A DNA stretch of 64,000 bases from Niallia circulans NBRC 13626 (GCF_001591585.1 NZ_BCVE01000001.1:310001-374000), one strand, 5' to 3'; shown: positions 1 through 9,480, numbered from the stretch's first letter. Translations and numbers: made by a program. The notes: a model not told the origin generated them from the letters alone.

Positions 1-1182
1 TACTTTAAACAATTCCTTTTCTTGAATATCCAATTCTTTACAACCAAGTGCAATTCCCGACCAGTCAGCTGTTTCTGCTGCAATGACCAATTGAAGCACA
101 TCATATTGAACATTTTTCTGTCCTGATAAAGCTTGTACAATTGTCTCATCCAATGGTAGATCGGAAAGAATGGTATCCATATCCTTGTTCATAATGGTAT
201 CCATAAGAGAGAACATTCCCGTCAAAAAAAAACTTCCATATTCTATTCTTCCCGGTATAAGTTTTGCTACCGCTTCGCACATTTTAGAACGTATTAAGCA
301 ATTATGAATCACTTCTAAAGAAATTCCATTCTTCCAGTCCTTTTCCCTAACTGTAAGAATATAAATCCATTTTCGAAGTTCTCTAAGCCCAATATATACA
401 ATGGCATGTTTAATACTGGTTACTTTTTGCTTTACTCCATATCCTAGTGTGTTAATTAATTTCAATAACTTATATGATAAAGAAATATCCTGTTCAATCA
501 ATTTAGAAATACGGGTTATATCTGGATTTTCATCATGTAATAGCTCAAGGATCTTATAATATGCCGTCATATAGGTTGGCACATCATGGGAAGACATGAT
601 GACTGGTCTTGAAAAATAATAACCTTGAAAATAATGATAGCCGCTGTTTCTAGCTTGTTCATACTCCGTACTTGTCTCAAGTTTTTCAGCAATTAATTCA
701 ATGTGATGCTTTTTAGCAATCGCTTCTAATTCTGTTCGCACTTCTTTAGTCGTATGTTGAAAATCGATTTTAACCATATCTGCTAATAGCAGTAAAGAAT
801 AGGAGTATGGGTTACTTTTCTCTAAATTAAAATCATCTAAAGCCAATTTGTAGCCTAATTGTTTGAGTTCTAAACAAATATCTATAATTTTTTGACTTGG
901 AACAACAGTTTCTAGAATCTCTATTACAATATCCCTTGGCTGAAAATATGTAGGAAGTTTAAGTTCTAATAAATTCTCAGTAAAATTAATAAAACAAGGT
1001 TTACCGTCTGATAATTTATCTATGCCAATATTAAGAAAACTGTTAATAATAACATTTGTTGTCGCCTGATCACCATTTATATTGGGGAAGGAATTAATAT
1101 TATTATGTCTATATAGTAGTTCATATCCATAAACTTCTTCCATTCGATTAAATAGTGGCTGTCTCGCCACAAAAACTTCCAT
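1..1182 (-). CDS. yuxH: EAL/HDOD signalling protein, YuxH-like (3' end cut by window)
   Basis: The reading frame stays open to the window edge (394 codons seen), so the C-terminus is missing; YuxH is a little over 400 residues, so probably only a few residues are lost. The N-terminal half is an EAL-type domain with motifs FINFTENLL, LALDDF, VKIDF and FQGYYFSRP. The EAL signature itself reads YELLYR and the second acidic motif is DDFN, so c-di-GMP phosphodiesterase activity is doubtful. The C-terminal half (from about residue 200) looks like an HDOD domain. The start ATG has GGAGG 7 nt upstream. Likely a cytosolic signalling protein; its partner is unknown. Confidence 0.85.
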   Translation of the reverse strand, partial: MEVFVARQPLFNRMEEVYGYELLYRHNNINSFPNINGDQATTNVIINSFLNIGIDKLSDGKPCFINFTENLLELKLPTYFQPRDIVIEILETVVPSQKIIDICLELKQLGYKLALDDFNLEKSNPYSYSLLLLADMVKIDFQHTTKEVRTELEAIAKKHHIELIAEKLETSTEYEQARNSGYHYFQGYYFSRPVIMSSHDVPTYMTAYYKILELLHDENPDITRISKLIEQDISLSYKLLKLINTLGYGVKQKVTSIKHAIVYIGLRELRKWIYILTVREKDWKNGISLEVIHNCLIRSKMCEAVAKLIPGRIEYGSFFLTGMFSLMDTIMNKDMDTILSDLPLDETIVQALSGQKNVQYDVLQLVIAAETADWSGIALGCKELDIQEKELFKV

Positions 1183-1550
1183 TTATTTACCTCCGTCAAT
1201 CTTTTTGCGCTTAGTTATTGTCATTTTAATAAATTTATTAGTAGAAGGTTGTCGAACCTTGCTTGTAAGAAAATAAAATTCTTACCAGAAATGTCATCGT
1301 TAATGTTTAGGGGTCATCTAGGTTGTATTTAAAGGGAATGGAGAAAAGATTCTTTGATTCAAGGCTATATATAATCAAAATGATAGCTAATCCAGAAAAA
1401 AGAACTTTTTTACATTCTATTTTTCTAAAAGCTGAATAAAACGGGGAATTCTAAAAATACAGGGCAGTTTAAAATACCATTAAATAGAGTAAAGCTATAG
1501 AGACAAAAAGCTTATGCACAAAAACGAGTATAGTTAGACAGCTAGTAACA
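1183..1550. other. intergenic, no gene seen
   Basis: AT-rich spacer between the yuxH-like start and the permease terminator. I see no convincing ORF with a ribosome binding site and no structured RNA; it presumably holds the yuxH promoter. Confidence 0.5.
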
Positions 1551-1589
1551 ACTTCTGAAAAAAGAAAATGACTTTCTAATTTCAGAAGT
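1551..1589 (-). terminator. hairpin after purine permease
   Basis: Interrupted inverted repeat: ACTTCTGAAA (1551-1560) pairs with TTTCAGAAGT (1580-1589), and an inner AGAAA/TTTCT pair extends it. It lies just past the permease stop codon. No good T-run follows, so it may be a weak terminator or an mRNA 3' stabiliser. Confidence 0.5.
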
Positions 1590-1599
1590 GATTTTGCTA

Positions 1600-2898
1600 T
1601 TAATGTGTATATTGAAGTAAAAAATTAATCAAAAATAATGAGGATATGAAATACAAAGGCAGTGATACTTCTTTCGCTTTACCTAAAGCAATCTTTAAAA
1701 TTGGGTAAAGAATAAACCCAATAGCCATGCCATCTGCGATACTGTACGTAAACGGAATCATCGCAATAATAAAGAAGCTAGGAAAACTTTCACTTAAATC
1801 CTTTAAATCCAGATTTCGGATATTCTGTAGCATTAATCCTCCAATAATAATTAAAATTGGTGCAATCGCACTATCTGGAATTAATTTTATGACAGGAATA
1901 AAAAATGCTGAACAAATAAACAGAATACCTGTCGTTACAGCTGTTAAACCTGTTTTTCCACCAGCGGTCATACTTGCTGAGCTTTCAACTGTAGCTACTG
2001 TTGGACTTGTGCCAAATAAACTAGATAGAAAGACAGAAATAGAAGTAGCTCGAAAAGCTTTTTGAAATCGCTCAGATTTGTTTATAAATTGGACATGATT
2101 GTTGACCAATCCAATATTCTCAAACACAAGGACCATTGTAAGAGAAAATACGGCAATCCAAAAAGGAATCGATGCAAGTTTTTCAAAAGACAGATGACCA
2201 AACACACTTTTGTATTCTTGAAGGTGAACCGACTGGCCACTTCCTGCATTTACATTGATCAGTCCAAACATCCAAGCAATGAAAGTACCAACAATAATCG
2301 TGATCAGAAAGTTTCCCTTCACATTTCTTAAAAATAGAATAATACTTATTAAAAATGTGAGTACTGTTGCTAGTACATGTAAATCATTAAAAGATCCCAA
2401 GGCAATAATTGAATTTGTTCCTCTTTCTACTATCCCGCCTTTTTCCAATCCAATTAGCATTAAAAATAGACCTAAACCAACGCTAATCGATTCTTTTAAT
2501 GAAACAGGAATAGAATCACTGACAATTCTAGCTAGTTTCGTAAAAGCAACAATCATAAAGAGAATTCCAGAAACAAACACTACTGCCAACGCTTCTTGCC
2601 AGGTTAGAGCCATTGAATTTACAATGGTATAAGAAAATAACGCATTGATACCCATACCTGGTACAAGCAAAATTGGCACATTTCCATAAAAACCCATTAA
2701 AAAACAGCCAACAACGGATGTTAAAATGGTTGCAATGATTGCTGCTTCCAATGGAATACCTGCTTCTGCTAAGATTAAGGAGTTTACTACCACGATGTAT
2801 ACAACAGTAAAAAAACCAATAAACCCTGCAAGCACCTCTTGTTTAATGGATGTTTGACTTTCTTTTAGCCGAAAAAATGAAAAAATATAATCTTTCAT
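1600..2898 (-). CDS. pbuO: NCS2/AzgA-family purine permease
   Basis: A 432-residue polytopic membrane protein with about 12 hydrophobic segments. The N-terminal motif VVVNSLILAEAG, the GFYGNVPILLVPGMGINALFSY-type stretch (about residues 68-90) and SLFGTSPTVATVESSAS (about 289) are typical of the AzgA branch of the NCS2 family. These are proton symporters of hypoxanthine, guanine or adenine. B. subtilis PbuG and PbuO are the relatives, and the length fits PbuO (YtiP) well, but the exact base specificity cannot be read from sequence. I find no purine riboswitch upstream. Single-gene unit ended by the hairpin at 1551-1589. Confidence 0.85.
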   Translation of the reverse strand: MKDYIFSFFRLKESQTSIKQEVLAGFIGFFTVVYIVVVNSLILAEAGIPLEAAIIATILTSVVGCFLMGFYGNVPILLVPGMGINALFSYTIVNSMALTWQEALAVVFVSGILFMIVAFTKLARIVSDSIPVSLKESISVGLGLFLMLIGLEKGGIVERGTNSIIALGSFNDLHVLATVLTFLISIILFLRNVKGNFLITIIVGTFIAWMFGLINVNAGSGQSVHLQEYKSVFGHLSFEKLASIPFWIAVFSLTMVLVFENIGLVNNHVQFINKSERFQKAFRATSISVFLSSLFGTSPTVATVESSASMTAGGKTGLTAVTTGILFICSAFFIPVIKLIPDSAIAPILIIIGGLMLQNIRNLDLKDLSESFPSFFIIAMIPFTYSIADGMAIGFILYPILKIALGKAKEVSLPLYFISSLFLINFLLQYTH

Positions 2899-3167
2899 CT
2901 GATATACCTATTTAGTTGTATCCCTCTCCCTACCCGCTTCCCCTATAAAATGCAAGTAAAGCATGTCAAAGACTGACATGACTTTTAGCATTCAATAAGG
3001 TAGCCACAAGAAATTATAATAGCAGATTGCCAATGTTTTGCCAATGTTTTTTAGGAGAAAATACTCATTTTTTCCTATTTTCCTTATTGCTATTTCTTAT
3101 TATTTAGTCATTTTTCCTTAAATCAGCTTATCAAAGAAAAACTTTCTGTTCTAAAACTCCATCCATA

Positions 3168-3956
3168 TTAATGATTCGTATAAGCGAATAACTTTGTCAA
3201 TATAGCATAGAGGTGAATAATTTCTTTATCAGACGCATGGTGATCAATTGACAATAGCGGCAGATTAGGATCTTGAAAACGTTTGGCCCACTCTTTTGGC
3301 ATCCAGCCCTTTCTTAACTGGGCCAATTTATGACCATCTTCTTGCTCAAACTGATACTCCATTTGTCCAAAGGTTTTTTTCATTATGATTGTGTCTTCCC
3401 CATAAAGAAATTGGATCACTAATCGTTTTTCTGTCTTTATTTCTAGAATTCTGCTGATTATTTTTTTATCCTTATTTTTTATATCTATTCTATCTTTTTT
3501 TAATGTAAAAACATATTGGAGATCCCCTTGTGTATTATAAAAGCCATACGATTTTGTATAAAATCGATCGAATAAGAACGGCAAATACCAACGAATAATC
3601 GAGAATTTTTCATCTTTTATTTCTCCTATCTCTTGTCCATCTCTATCAAAAACAACCATTCTTAAGGATGGCGCAGGTAAAAAAGATAAAACCACCGTAT
3701 TTGTTTTCAAAATTGATCTTGCTTGTCCCGCGGAGAAAAAATTCTCCATTTTCTCTAAACGTCGTTTATGTAAATAAAATTGACTAAAGCAAATTACACT
3801 GTATATTGCGAATGGGACTAAAAGGTAAAGAAAAATGATATTTGAATGATTAAATAGAAAGATGCCTATAAAAAGAAAGATAGGAATACAACTAATTAAA
3901 CTAGCGTTCAAGGAAGATATGGCTGTATATTTATAATATTTTTCAATATTCATCAT
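3168..3956 (-). CDS. conserved membrane protein of unknown function
   Basis: A 262-residue protein with two N-terminal membrane segments (about residues 14-60) followed by a soluble, beta-rich domain of about 190 residues. The domain, with MVVFDRDGQEIGEI, YGFYNTQGDLQYVF and ILEIKTEKRLVIQF, alternates short strands and turns and recalls LURP-one/Tubby-C-like phospholipid scramblase folds; this is only an impression. AAAGGAG lies 6 nt before the first ATG of an ATG-ATG pair. It stands alone between spacers. No catalytic motif recognised. Confidence 0.6.
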   Translation of the reverse strand: MMNIEKYYKYTAISSLNASLISCIPIFLFIGIFLFNHSNIIFLYLLVPFAIYSVICFSQFYLHKRRLEKMENFFSAGQARSILKTNTVVLSFLPAPSLRMVVFDRDGQEIGEIKDEKFSIIRWYLPFLFDRFYTKSYGFYNTQGDLQYVFTLKKDRIDIKNKDKKIISRILEIKTEKRLVIQFLYGEDTIIMKKTFGQMEYQFEQEDGHKLAQLRKGWMPKEWAKRFQDPNLPLLSIDHHASDKEIIHLYAILTKLFAYTNH

Positions 3957-4222
3957 GAAGACTCCTTTATATCCATTCTTATAATGAAAGGTTAGCGCGA
4001 CTGTGCACTTATCTTTCTCTTTCTTTTTATTCTATTAATTTCTAATGAAATCTATGATTAATTAGAAGAAAAATTTTAAAAGAGTCTAAACTATCATGTT
4101 ACCTATTATTAAGGTTTGAATGTGGTAATATAAAAACCGAAGAAGTAGATGGTGGTTTATATGTTCATGCAGGGAAGTTGAGCTTTTTCAGCACATTGGT
4201 ATGTATATGTGAGAAAAAATAA
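3957..4222. other. intergenic, no gene seen
   Basis: Upstream region of the membrane protein at 3168-3956, ending at the terminator of the DUF4870 gene. No ORF with a credible ribosome binding site is seen. Confidence 0.4.
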
Positions 4223-4292
4223 AATGCCAGCCTATTCGTTAAAAAGCGAGTCACCGAAATTGGTCGCTAATTTAAACGAATAAGCTGCCATT
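4223..4292 (-). terminator. long intrinsic terminator of DUF4870 gene
   Basis: A 70-nt imperfect inverted repeat with outer arms AATGCCAGC/GCTGCCATT, middle arms CTATTCGTT/AACGAATAA and inner arms AGCGA/TCGCT. On the minus strand it is followed by TTTTATTTTTT. It lies 23 nt past the stop codon of the gene at 4315-4653. Confidence 0.8.
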
Positions 4293-4314
4293 ATAAAAAG
4301 GTTAATGATCTATA

Positions 4315-4653
4315 TTATTTGATAAAACGAATCGTTAAAGGAATATGATAATCCTGGCCTTCATAAGCCTTAATAGCAGCAATGATTGTAAATACAAATG
4401 CCATAATTCCGATTATTGGTAAAATAATAAATCCGATTAAAAGAAACACAAGAATCCATGCTATGAAGGAATAAATGGCATAGGAAATTAAAAAGTTAAA
4501 ATATTCTTTACCATGATAATCCACAAAAGGCGAATCTTTCTTCACGAGCCAGATAACTAATGGTCCGATAAAAGTAGTAAAAAAACTAGACACATAAATC
4601 AACATCGCAAAAACTCTATCATCATTTGATGATCTGTCTTTATTTAAATCCAT
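4315..4653 (-). CDS. DUF4870-family small membrane protein
   Basis: A 112-residue protein with three hydrophobic segments and the pattern RVFAMLIYVSSFF, then VDYHGKEYFNFLISY, then AIKAYEGQDYHIPLTIRFI, which matches the DUF4870 (Tic20-like) family of small integral membrane proteins. The function of the family is unknown. The start is placed at ATG 4653 because an in-frame TTG at 4668 is part of its ribosome binding site (GGAGG, 7 nt spacing). It is transcribed alone and ends in a strong terminator. Confidence 0.8.
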   Translation of the reverse strand: MDLNKDRSSNDDRVFAMLIYVSSFFTTFIGPLVIWLVKKDSPFVDYHGKEYFNFLISYAIYSFIAWILVFLLIGFIILPIIGIMAFVFTIIAAIKAYEGQDYHIPLTIRFIK

Positions 4654-4901
4654 GAAAGAAACCTCCAACTAAAATAATAATTGCTATGTTATTATATACG
4701 ATTATTCTATATAAATGTTTCATTTTCTCATAATAATTGTCCAATTAATTCAAATAAGCTTTCATCCGTGACATTTATCATTCTTTCTTGCCTGTTTATA
4801 TACTTTATCGGCAAGAGTTAAACCCTTTCTGCTATTGTGAATTAGTTTATCTTTCTTTACAATGATTCATTAATTTTTTACAATTTGTTTGTATTTTCCT
4901 A

Positions 4902-4930
4902 TTTTCAATTTCACCGAAATTTTGTATGAT
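4902..4930 (+). promoter_or_regulatory. candidate SigA promoter of the T-arm-like leader
   Basis: TTTTCA (4902-4907), 17-nt spacer, TATGAT (4925-4930). The -35 matches 4 of 6 consensus bases. It would start a leader RNA of about 180 nt running through the attenuator into the GNAT gene at 5115. Confidence 0.45.
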
Positions 4931-4983
4931 ATAGAAAAGTAATTTGTTATCATGAGATAATATTTAAAGATGGGAAGGCAAAT

Positions 4984-5075
4984 GGTGCGCCACCGCTTTG
5001 GTTCTAGTGGGTTCGATTCCCACCCCGAAATTTTTTTTCAATTGGATTAAAAATTTCGAGGGTGGGCTTTTTCTT
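4984..5075 (+). promoter_or_regulatory. attenuator-like leader with tRNA T-arm mimic
   Basis: GGTG-CGC-CACC (4984-4994) is a small hairpin. GTGGG-TTCGATT-CCCAC (5007-5023) has exactly the 5-bp stem and 7-nt loop of a tRNA T-arm. The 3' strand of that arm, with the following CCCGAAATTTTT, also pairs with AAAAATTTCGAGGGTGGG (5049-5066), forming a long hairpin followed by CTTTTTCTT, an intrinsic terminator. The two pairings exclude each other. The GNAT start lies 40 nt downstream. No 5' acceptor strand matching CCCGAAA is present upstream, so this is not a complete tRNA gene. Terminator certain in form; regulation is inferred. Confidence 0.6.
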
Positions 5076-5114
5076 ATGCATGAATAAGTTCTGCTCTCAA
5101 ATGGAGGGATTATT

Positions 5115-5672
5115 GTGTTAAAAAAAAGAGATCTTGAAGAATGTCAAGCATTATATCCTTTAATGACGCATCCTGATGTCTTCCCTTTCGTGCGTCAAAA
5201 AGCTTCTTCTTATGAAGAATACCTTTTTCTTACCAAACAGACTATAGAAGCGGAAGAAAGAGGGGAACTCATTTCTAGAACGATATTAGATGAATGGCAA
5301 AATCCGATTGGAACCATAAATCTATATGATATAAACGAAAATATCGGTTTCCTCGGAACTTGGTTAGGAAAACCTTATCACGGCATGGGATACAATCAAA
5401 TAGCAAAAGATTTATTTTTTGCTGAAGCATTTTTTGAGCTGAATATCGAAAGCATATTAATGCGAATTAGAAGCAATAATATCCGCTCACTAAAAGCAGC
5501 TGAAAAGCTTCCCTATGTGGTTTCTGCAAATGAAACAAGAAGTAATTTGTTACAAATTTTAAATACTTCTGGGATCCCTTATCAACTATTTGAAATTCCT
5601 AAAGATTTATTTACTCTATACACATTACGTCAAAATACGGAAGAGACGACAAATGATTGCAGAGAGGCGTAA
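5115..5672 (+). CDS. GNAT N-acetyltransferase, RimJ/RimL-like
   Basis: A 185-residue single-domain GNAT. The central TWLGKPYHGMGYNQIAKDLFF (given in part: acetyl-CoA loop near residues 91-104) and the following IESILMRIRSNNIRSLKAAEKL segment match the RimJ/RimL branch that acetylates N-terminal or small amine substrates; the substrate is unknown. The start is GTG with GGAGGG spaced 6 nt. It follows the T-arm-like attenuator, which may control it, and ends at the inverted repeat 5685-5737. The C-terminal 50 residues are less typical of the family. Confidence 0.8.
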   Translation: MLKKRDLEECQALYPLMTHPDVFPFVRQKASSYEEYLFLTKQTIEAEERGELISRTILDEWQNPIGTINLYDINENIGFLGTWLGKPYHGMGYNQIAKDLFFAEAFFELNIESILMRIRSNNIRSLKAAEKLPYVVSANETRSNLLQILNTSGIPYQLFEIPKDLFTLYTLRQNTEETTNDCREA

Positions 5673-5684
5673 TTTAGCTCCGAT

Positions 5685-5737
5685 AATAAAATAAGATCAG
5701 TCGATAGGAGAATAACTATCACTGATCTTATTTTATT
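5685..5737. terminator. bidirectional terminator between GNAT gene and ars operon
   Basis: Perfect 17-bp inverted repeat: AATAAAATAAGATCAGT (5685-5701) and its complement at 5721-5737, loop 19 nt. A- and T-rich flanks allow termination from both convergent units. Confidence 0.8.
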
Positions 5738-5819
5738 CTTCTATAATATTGTCAGCGAATTGGATGAAAAAAACCCTCCATATATTCATCCCCGCCTCTG
5801 ATTGAAAGATTATAGTAAT

Positions 5820-7463
5820 TTATTGCTTCTTTTTATAGCTTTGATAATTCTTATTTCCACCAGAAAGATTATAGATATTCATGAATCCTAAATTACGCAG
5901 GATATTTTGGGCAGCATTTCCGGTTACACCACTATTACAATAAGTAACAGTGAGCCGATTTGGATCTAGCTCCTTGCATTTCTCTCGCAAATCGCCCAAA
6001 GGGATATTAATAGCGGTATCCACACATGACACATTAAATTGTTGTGCAGCTCGTGTATCAATAACTTGAATGGATTCCTCTTTTTCTATTCTTGCGGTTA
6101 AATCTTTTGGCGTGATTAATTGATTTTTCTTTTCAATTGCATTATGCAAAGCCATCCCAGTATACATGACAGGATCTTTTGCCGTACTAAATGGCGGCGC
6201 ATATGCAAGATCAAGATGAAATAAATCTTCCGCTTTTGCATTAAATGTAATGGCTGTAACAAAAACATCTATTCTTTTATCGACACCTTCTTCCCCTACT
6301 ATTTGTACACCCAATATTCTGCCTGTTTTCCGATCGGCAATTGCCTTGATTACTAATTGTTTGCCACCCAAATATTCAGCTCTAGCAGGCTTGATATTAT
6401 GAAGAACTTCTATATCATAGCCTTCCTCCAATGCTTCCGTTTCGTTCATACCAGTTTGTCCAACAGCTAAGTCAAAAACACGAAGAATAGCAGTTCCTAA
6501 AATTCCTCTATGTTCTAATGATCCTCCGGTTATCACATCACCGGCTATTCTGCCCATTTTATTTGCTGTGCTTCCTAATGGCCGATATAGGGGTTTCCCG
6601 GTTATAAGGGAATAGCTCTCAGCAACATCCCCTACCGCATATACATCAGGTAAGTTAGTTTGCATCTTATTATTTACGGCAATAGCTCCAGAATGTCCTA
6701 TATTTACACCGATTGACTCTGCTAACTGAACATTAGGCCGAACCCCTGTTGCTAAAATAACCAAATCTGTTTCTATAATATTTCCTGATTTTGTTTTTAT
6801 TTCATTAGTAGTTATTTCACTAACTTCCTCATTCAATAGAAGGTTAACTCCTTTTTTTTCTAGATGGTCTTCTACATATGTAACAATATCTATATCCATA
6901 TGTGATAATATGTGATCACTGCGTTGTACTAATGTAACATCTAACCCTCTATTTGTTAACTGTTCAGCCATCTCTAAACCAATATACCCTGCCCCTATAA
7001 TCGCAGCTCTTTTTGGCTCGTTCTTTTTTATAAATCGGTCAATAGCACTTGTATGTTGAATGGTTCGAATGTGGAAAACATGATCTTTATCTGCCCCCTC
7101 CATTGCTGGAGTGTAGGGTGATGCTCCTGTTGCAAATACTAATACATCATAAATATCCTCAATTACTTCACTTGTATTCAAGTTTTTCACTTGAATCTTT
7201 CTCCGCTTTGCATCTATAGCGATAACCTCATGCCGTACAAGAATATCAACATTATATCGTTTCTTAAACCAAGCCGGATTTCTCGGTGTTAAAGTTTCTA
7301 ATTCATCAACTTCTCCGCCTAAGAAATAAGGAATTCCACAACCGGAGTAAGAAATGTCATAATCTGCATTATAAAGTGTGATTTCTGCCTGCTCGTCATT
7401 TCTGCGTGCTTTTGTTGCTACTGAAGTACCTGCCGCTACTGATCCTATAATAACAATTTTCAT
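5820..7463 (-). CDS. cdr: CoA-disulfide reductase with C-terminal rhodanese domain
   Basis: A 547-residue flavoprotein. Residues 1-40 hold an FAD-binding Rossmann motif (IIGSVAAGTSVATKAR); SGCGIPYFLGG places the single catalytic cysteine at residue 42, as in CoA-disulfide reductases. NAD(P)H-binding GAGYIGLEMAE lies near 160 and the FAD motif VYAVGDVAE near 280. The last 90 residues are a rhodanese/sulfurtransferase domain with active-site loop CNSGVTGN (Cys about 509). Such fusions reduce CoA-disulfide, persulfide or polysulfide with NAD(P)H. It is the last gene of the arsR-arsB unit (84 nt after arsB), suggesting a role in thiol repair under arsenite. The start is ATG 7463; the upstream in-frame ATG abuts GGAGG. 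Confidence 0.9.
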   Translation of the reverse strand: MKIVIIGSVAAGTSVATKARRNDEQAEITLYNADYDISYSGCGIPYFLGGEVDELETLTPRNPAWFKKRYNVDILVRHEVIAIDAKRRKIQVKNLNTSEVIEDIYDVLVFATGASPYTPAMEGADKDHVFHIRTIQHTSAIDRFIKKNEPKRAAIIGAGYIGLEMAEQLTNRGLDVTLVQRSDHILSHMDIDIVTYVEDHLEKKGVNLLLNEEVSEITTNEIKTKSGNIIETDLVILATGVRPNVQLAESIGVNIGHSGAIAVNNKMQTNLPDVYAVGDVAESYSLITGKPLYRPLGSTANKMGRIAGDVITGGSLEHRGILGTAILRVFDLAVGQTGMNETEALEEGYDIEVLHNIKPARAEYLGGKQLVIKAIADRKTGRILGVQIVGEEGVDKRIDVFVTAITFNAKAEDLFHLDLAYAPPFSTAKDPVMYTGMALHNAIEKKNQLITPKDLTARIEKEESIQVIDTRAAQQFNVSCVDTAINIPLGDLREKCKELDPNRLTVTYCNSGVTGNAAQNILRNLGFMNIYNLSGGNKNYQSYKKKQ

Positions 7464-7547
7464 GATCATCCTCCTATAAACAATAGTGTATTTTATAATT
7501 TATCTTTTCCTGTACTGTTACCCCATAAACGATTTTTCTAATGTCTA

Positions 7548-8846
7548 TTAAGAAATGATTGATAGCCATAAGTATAAACCAATTAATGTAATCATAAGGG
7601 TTGGAATGGTTAAAATTATCCCTGTCTTAAAGTAGGTTCCCCATGAAATCTTTACCCCTTTTTGAGACAATACATGAAGCCATAATAAAGTAGCTAATGA
7701 ACCAATCGGCGTAATTTTTGGTCCTAAATCCGAACCGATAATATTAGCATAAATTAAGCCTTCTTTTATTACTCCTGCTGCATTTGTATCCGCTATAGCT
7801 AAAGCATCAATCAAAACAGTGGGCATATTATTCATAATAGAAGAAATAACAGCCGCAAGAAATCCCATCCCTATTGTCGCAAGAAACAGTCCATGGTCGG
7901 AAGCAGTTTGAATAAGATTTGATAACAAGCCAGTTAAGCCTACATTACGAAGTCCGTAAATGACTACATACATTCCTATAGAAAAGAAAACGATTGACCA
8001 CGGCGCTCCTTTTATTACATTGCTAATGGATACTGCTTTGCTTCGTCTGGCAAAAACAAGAAAAACAAGTGAAAGGCTGCCAACAACAGCGGATACCGGA
8101 ATCGCAAGAAATTCACTGCCAAAATATCCAATTAGTAGAAAGGCTAAGATTATCCAAGAAAATCGGAACATTTGCGGATCCTTAATAGCTTCTGCCGGCA
8201 ACTTTAGATGGTTTAAATCATACATTTCAGGAATTCTCTTGCGGAAGTAGATATATAGAACAAGCATACTTGCCAATAAGGAAAATAAATTGGGAATAAT
8301 CATTCTAGAAGCATATTCAACAAATCCGATTTCAAAAAAATCTGCAGAAACAATATTTACTAAATTACTGACGACTAGAGGCAAAGAGGTTGTATCTGCA
8401 ATAAACCCACTTGCCATGATAAATGGAAAAACCATTCTTTCTTCTACCTTTAATGCTCGAACCATCGACAGCACAATCGGGGTTAAAATAAGCGCTGCAC
8501 CATCGTTTGCGAATAAAGCTGCCACAAGAGCACCTAAAAGGGAAACATAAAAAAACATTTTTAGCCCGCTTCCATTAGCCATTCGAGCCATATGTAGTGC
8601 TGCCCATTCAAAAAAACCTATTTCGTCTAAAATAAGGGAAATGATGATAATAGCAATAAATGCAAGTGTTGCATTCCAAACAATTCCAGTCACATCTGCA
8701 ACATCATTAAAATCCACTACCCCGACTAATAAAGCGAATATTGCTCCCCCACAAGCAGACCAACCAATAGAAAGATTTTTGGGCTGCCAAATCACAAATG
8801 TTAATGTTAATAGAAAAATAATAATTGCCAAAAATGTGTGTAGCAA
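7548..8846 (-). CDS. arsB: arsenite efflux permease (ArsB/NhaD superfamily)
   Basis: A 432-residue membrane protein with about 11-12 hydrophobic segments. [34 protein letters not shown] and [22 protein letters not shown] are characteristic ArsB stretches. It exports arsenite and antimonite using the membrane potential. The start is TTG with GGGAG about 8 nt upstream; no better in-frame ATG exists. It follows arsR by 43 nt. No arsC arsenate reductase or arsA ATPase gene is present here, so arsenate would need reduction elsewhere. Confidence 0.92.
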   Translation of the reverse strand: MLHTFLAIIIFLLTLTFVIWQPKNLSIGWSACGGAIFALLVGVVDFNDVADVTGIVWNATLAFIAIIIISLILDEIGFFEWAALHMARMANGSGLKMFFYVSLLGALVAALFANDGAALILTPIVLSMVRALKVEERMVFPFIMASGFIADTTSLPLVVSNLVNIVSADFFEIGFVEYASRMIIPNLFSLLASMLVLYIYFRKRIPEMYDLNHLKLPAEAIKDPQMFRFSWIILAFLLIGYFGSEFLAIPVSAVVGSLSLVFLVFARRSKAVSISNVIKGAPWSIVFFSIGMYVVIYGLRNVGLTGLLSNLIQTASDHGLFLATIGMGFLAAVISSIMNNMPTVLIDALAIADTNAAGVIKEGLIYANIIGSDLGPKITPIGSLATLLWLHVLSQKGVKISWGTYFKTGIILTIPTLMITLIGLYLWLSIIS

Positions 8847-8889
8847 ATTAAGACTCCCTCCATTAGTTACATATAATTTTAATCCCTTT

Positions 8890-9222
8890 TTATTCCAATA
8901 CTGTTATATCCTCACATCCATTTGATAAAAATTGTAAAATTTCATTTATCAGTCCATAATATTTACATGTCTTGTTTAATGAATAAAAAACCCATTGACC
9001 TTTCTTTTGTTCTTTAACAATCTCTAAGTCTCTCATTTTACGGAGATGCTGACTAATAGCTGGCTGCGACATATTATATATTTCTACCAATTCACATACA
9101 CAAAATGCTTTTTCGGACAACAAACTTACAATAGATAATCTTGTCTTATCTCCTAACAGTTTTAATACATCTGCTGTCTCTTTTTTAGATAATACAGGTA
9201 AAGATTGGTTTTTCTTCATCAT
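8890..9222 (-). CDS. arsR: arsenic-responsive repressor ArsR
   Basis: A 110-residue winged-helix protein of the ArsR/SmtB family. [22 protein letters not shown] carries the CVC pair in the alpha-3 position that binds As(III)/Sb(III) in classical ArsR, next to the DNA-recognition helix. It represses its own operon until the metalloid displaces it. A GGGGGG run lies before an ATG-ATG start pair. Its operator candidate is the palindrome at 9245-9264. First gene of arsR-arsB-cdr. Confidence 0.93.
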   Translation of the reverse strand: MMKKNQSLPVLSKKETADVLKLLGDKTRLSIVSLLSEKAFCVCELVEIYNMSQPAISQHLRKMRDLEIVKEQKKGQWVFYSLNKTCKYYGLINEILQFLSNGCEDITVLE

Positions 9223-9244
9223 TTTCCCCCCTTATTTATGCTAC

Positions 9245-9264
9245 ATATAAGCATATACTTATAT
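9245..9264. promoter_or_regulatory. arsR: candidate ArsR operator
   Basis: Dyad ATATAAG-CATATA-CTTATAT, a perfect 7-bp half-site repeat around a 6-bp centre, 23 nt upstream of the arsR start, where the promoter and operator of an autoregulated ars operon are expected. Confidence 0.6.
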
Positions 9265-9471
9265 ATTTATGGGAAAGGTAACAAAAAACAAACACATTAA
9301 TCAGTATTTGTTATCCTGTTATAATTAGAGAAAACTATCCTATCCTTTGAATCTTCATAATAATGGGAGTACTTTTACTTTGCAAGCCAAAAAATAAACG
9401 CGGTTGTCCCCCTCTATTTTACGAACAAATTTGAAGTTTTCGTTTTTTCTCTCCTTCAATCACCCTATTTA

Positions 9472-9480
9472 TGGTATAAT
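9472..9480 (+). promoter_or_regulatory. extended -10 promoter of MATE gene
   Basis: TGG followed by TATAAT, a perfect extended -10 element. The -35 region is poor, as extended -10 promoters tolerate. It lies 34 nt upstream of the MATE start chosen here and within the longer ORF, which supports the shorter protein. Confidence 0.65.

Noticed and set aside
2899-3167. Purine riboswitch before the purine permease
   Set aside because: No conserved purine-aptamer core or paired loops could be found.
4984-5031. tRNA gene
   Set aside because: Only a T-arm-like hairpin is present; no D-arm, anticodon arm or matching 5' acceptor strand was found.
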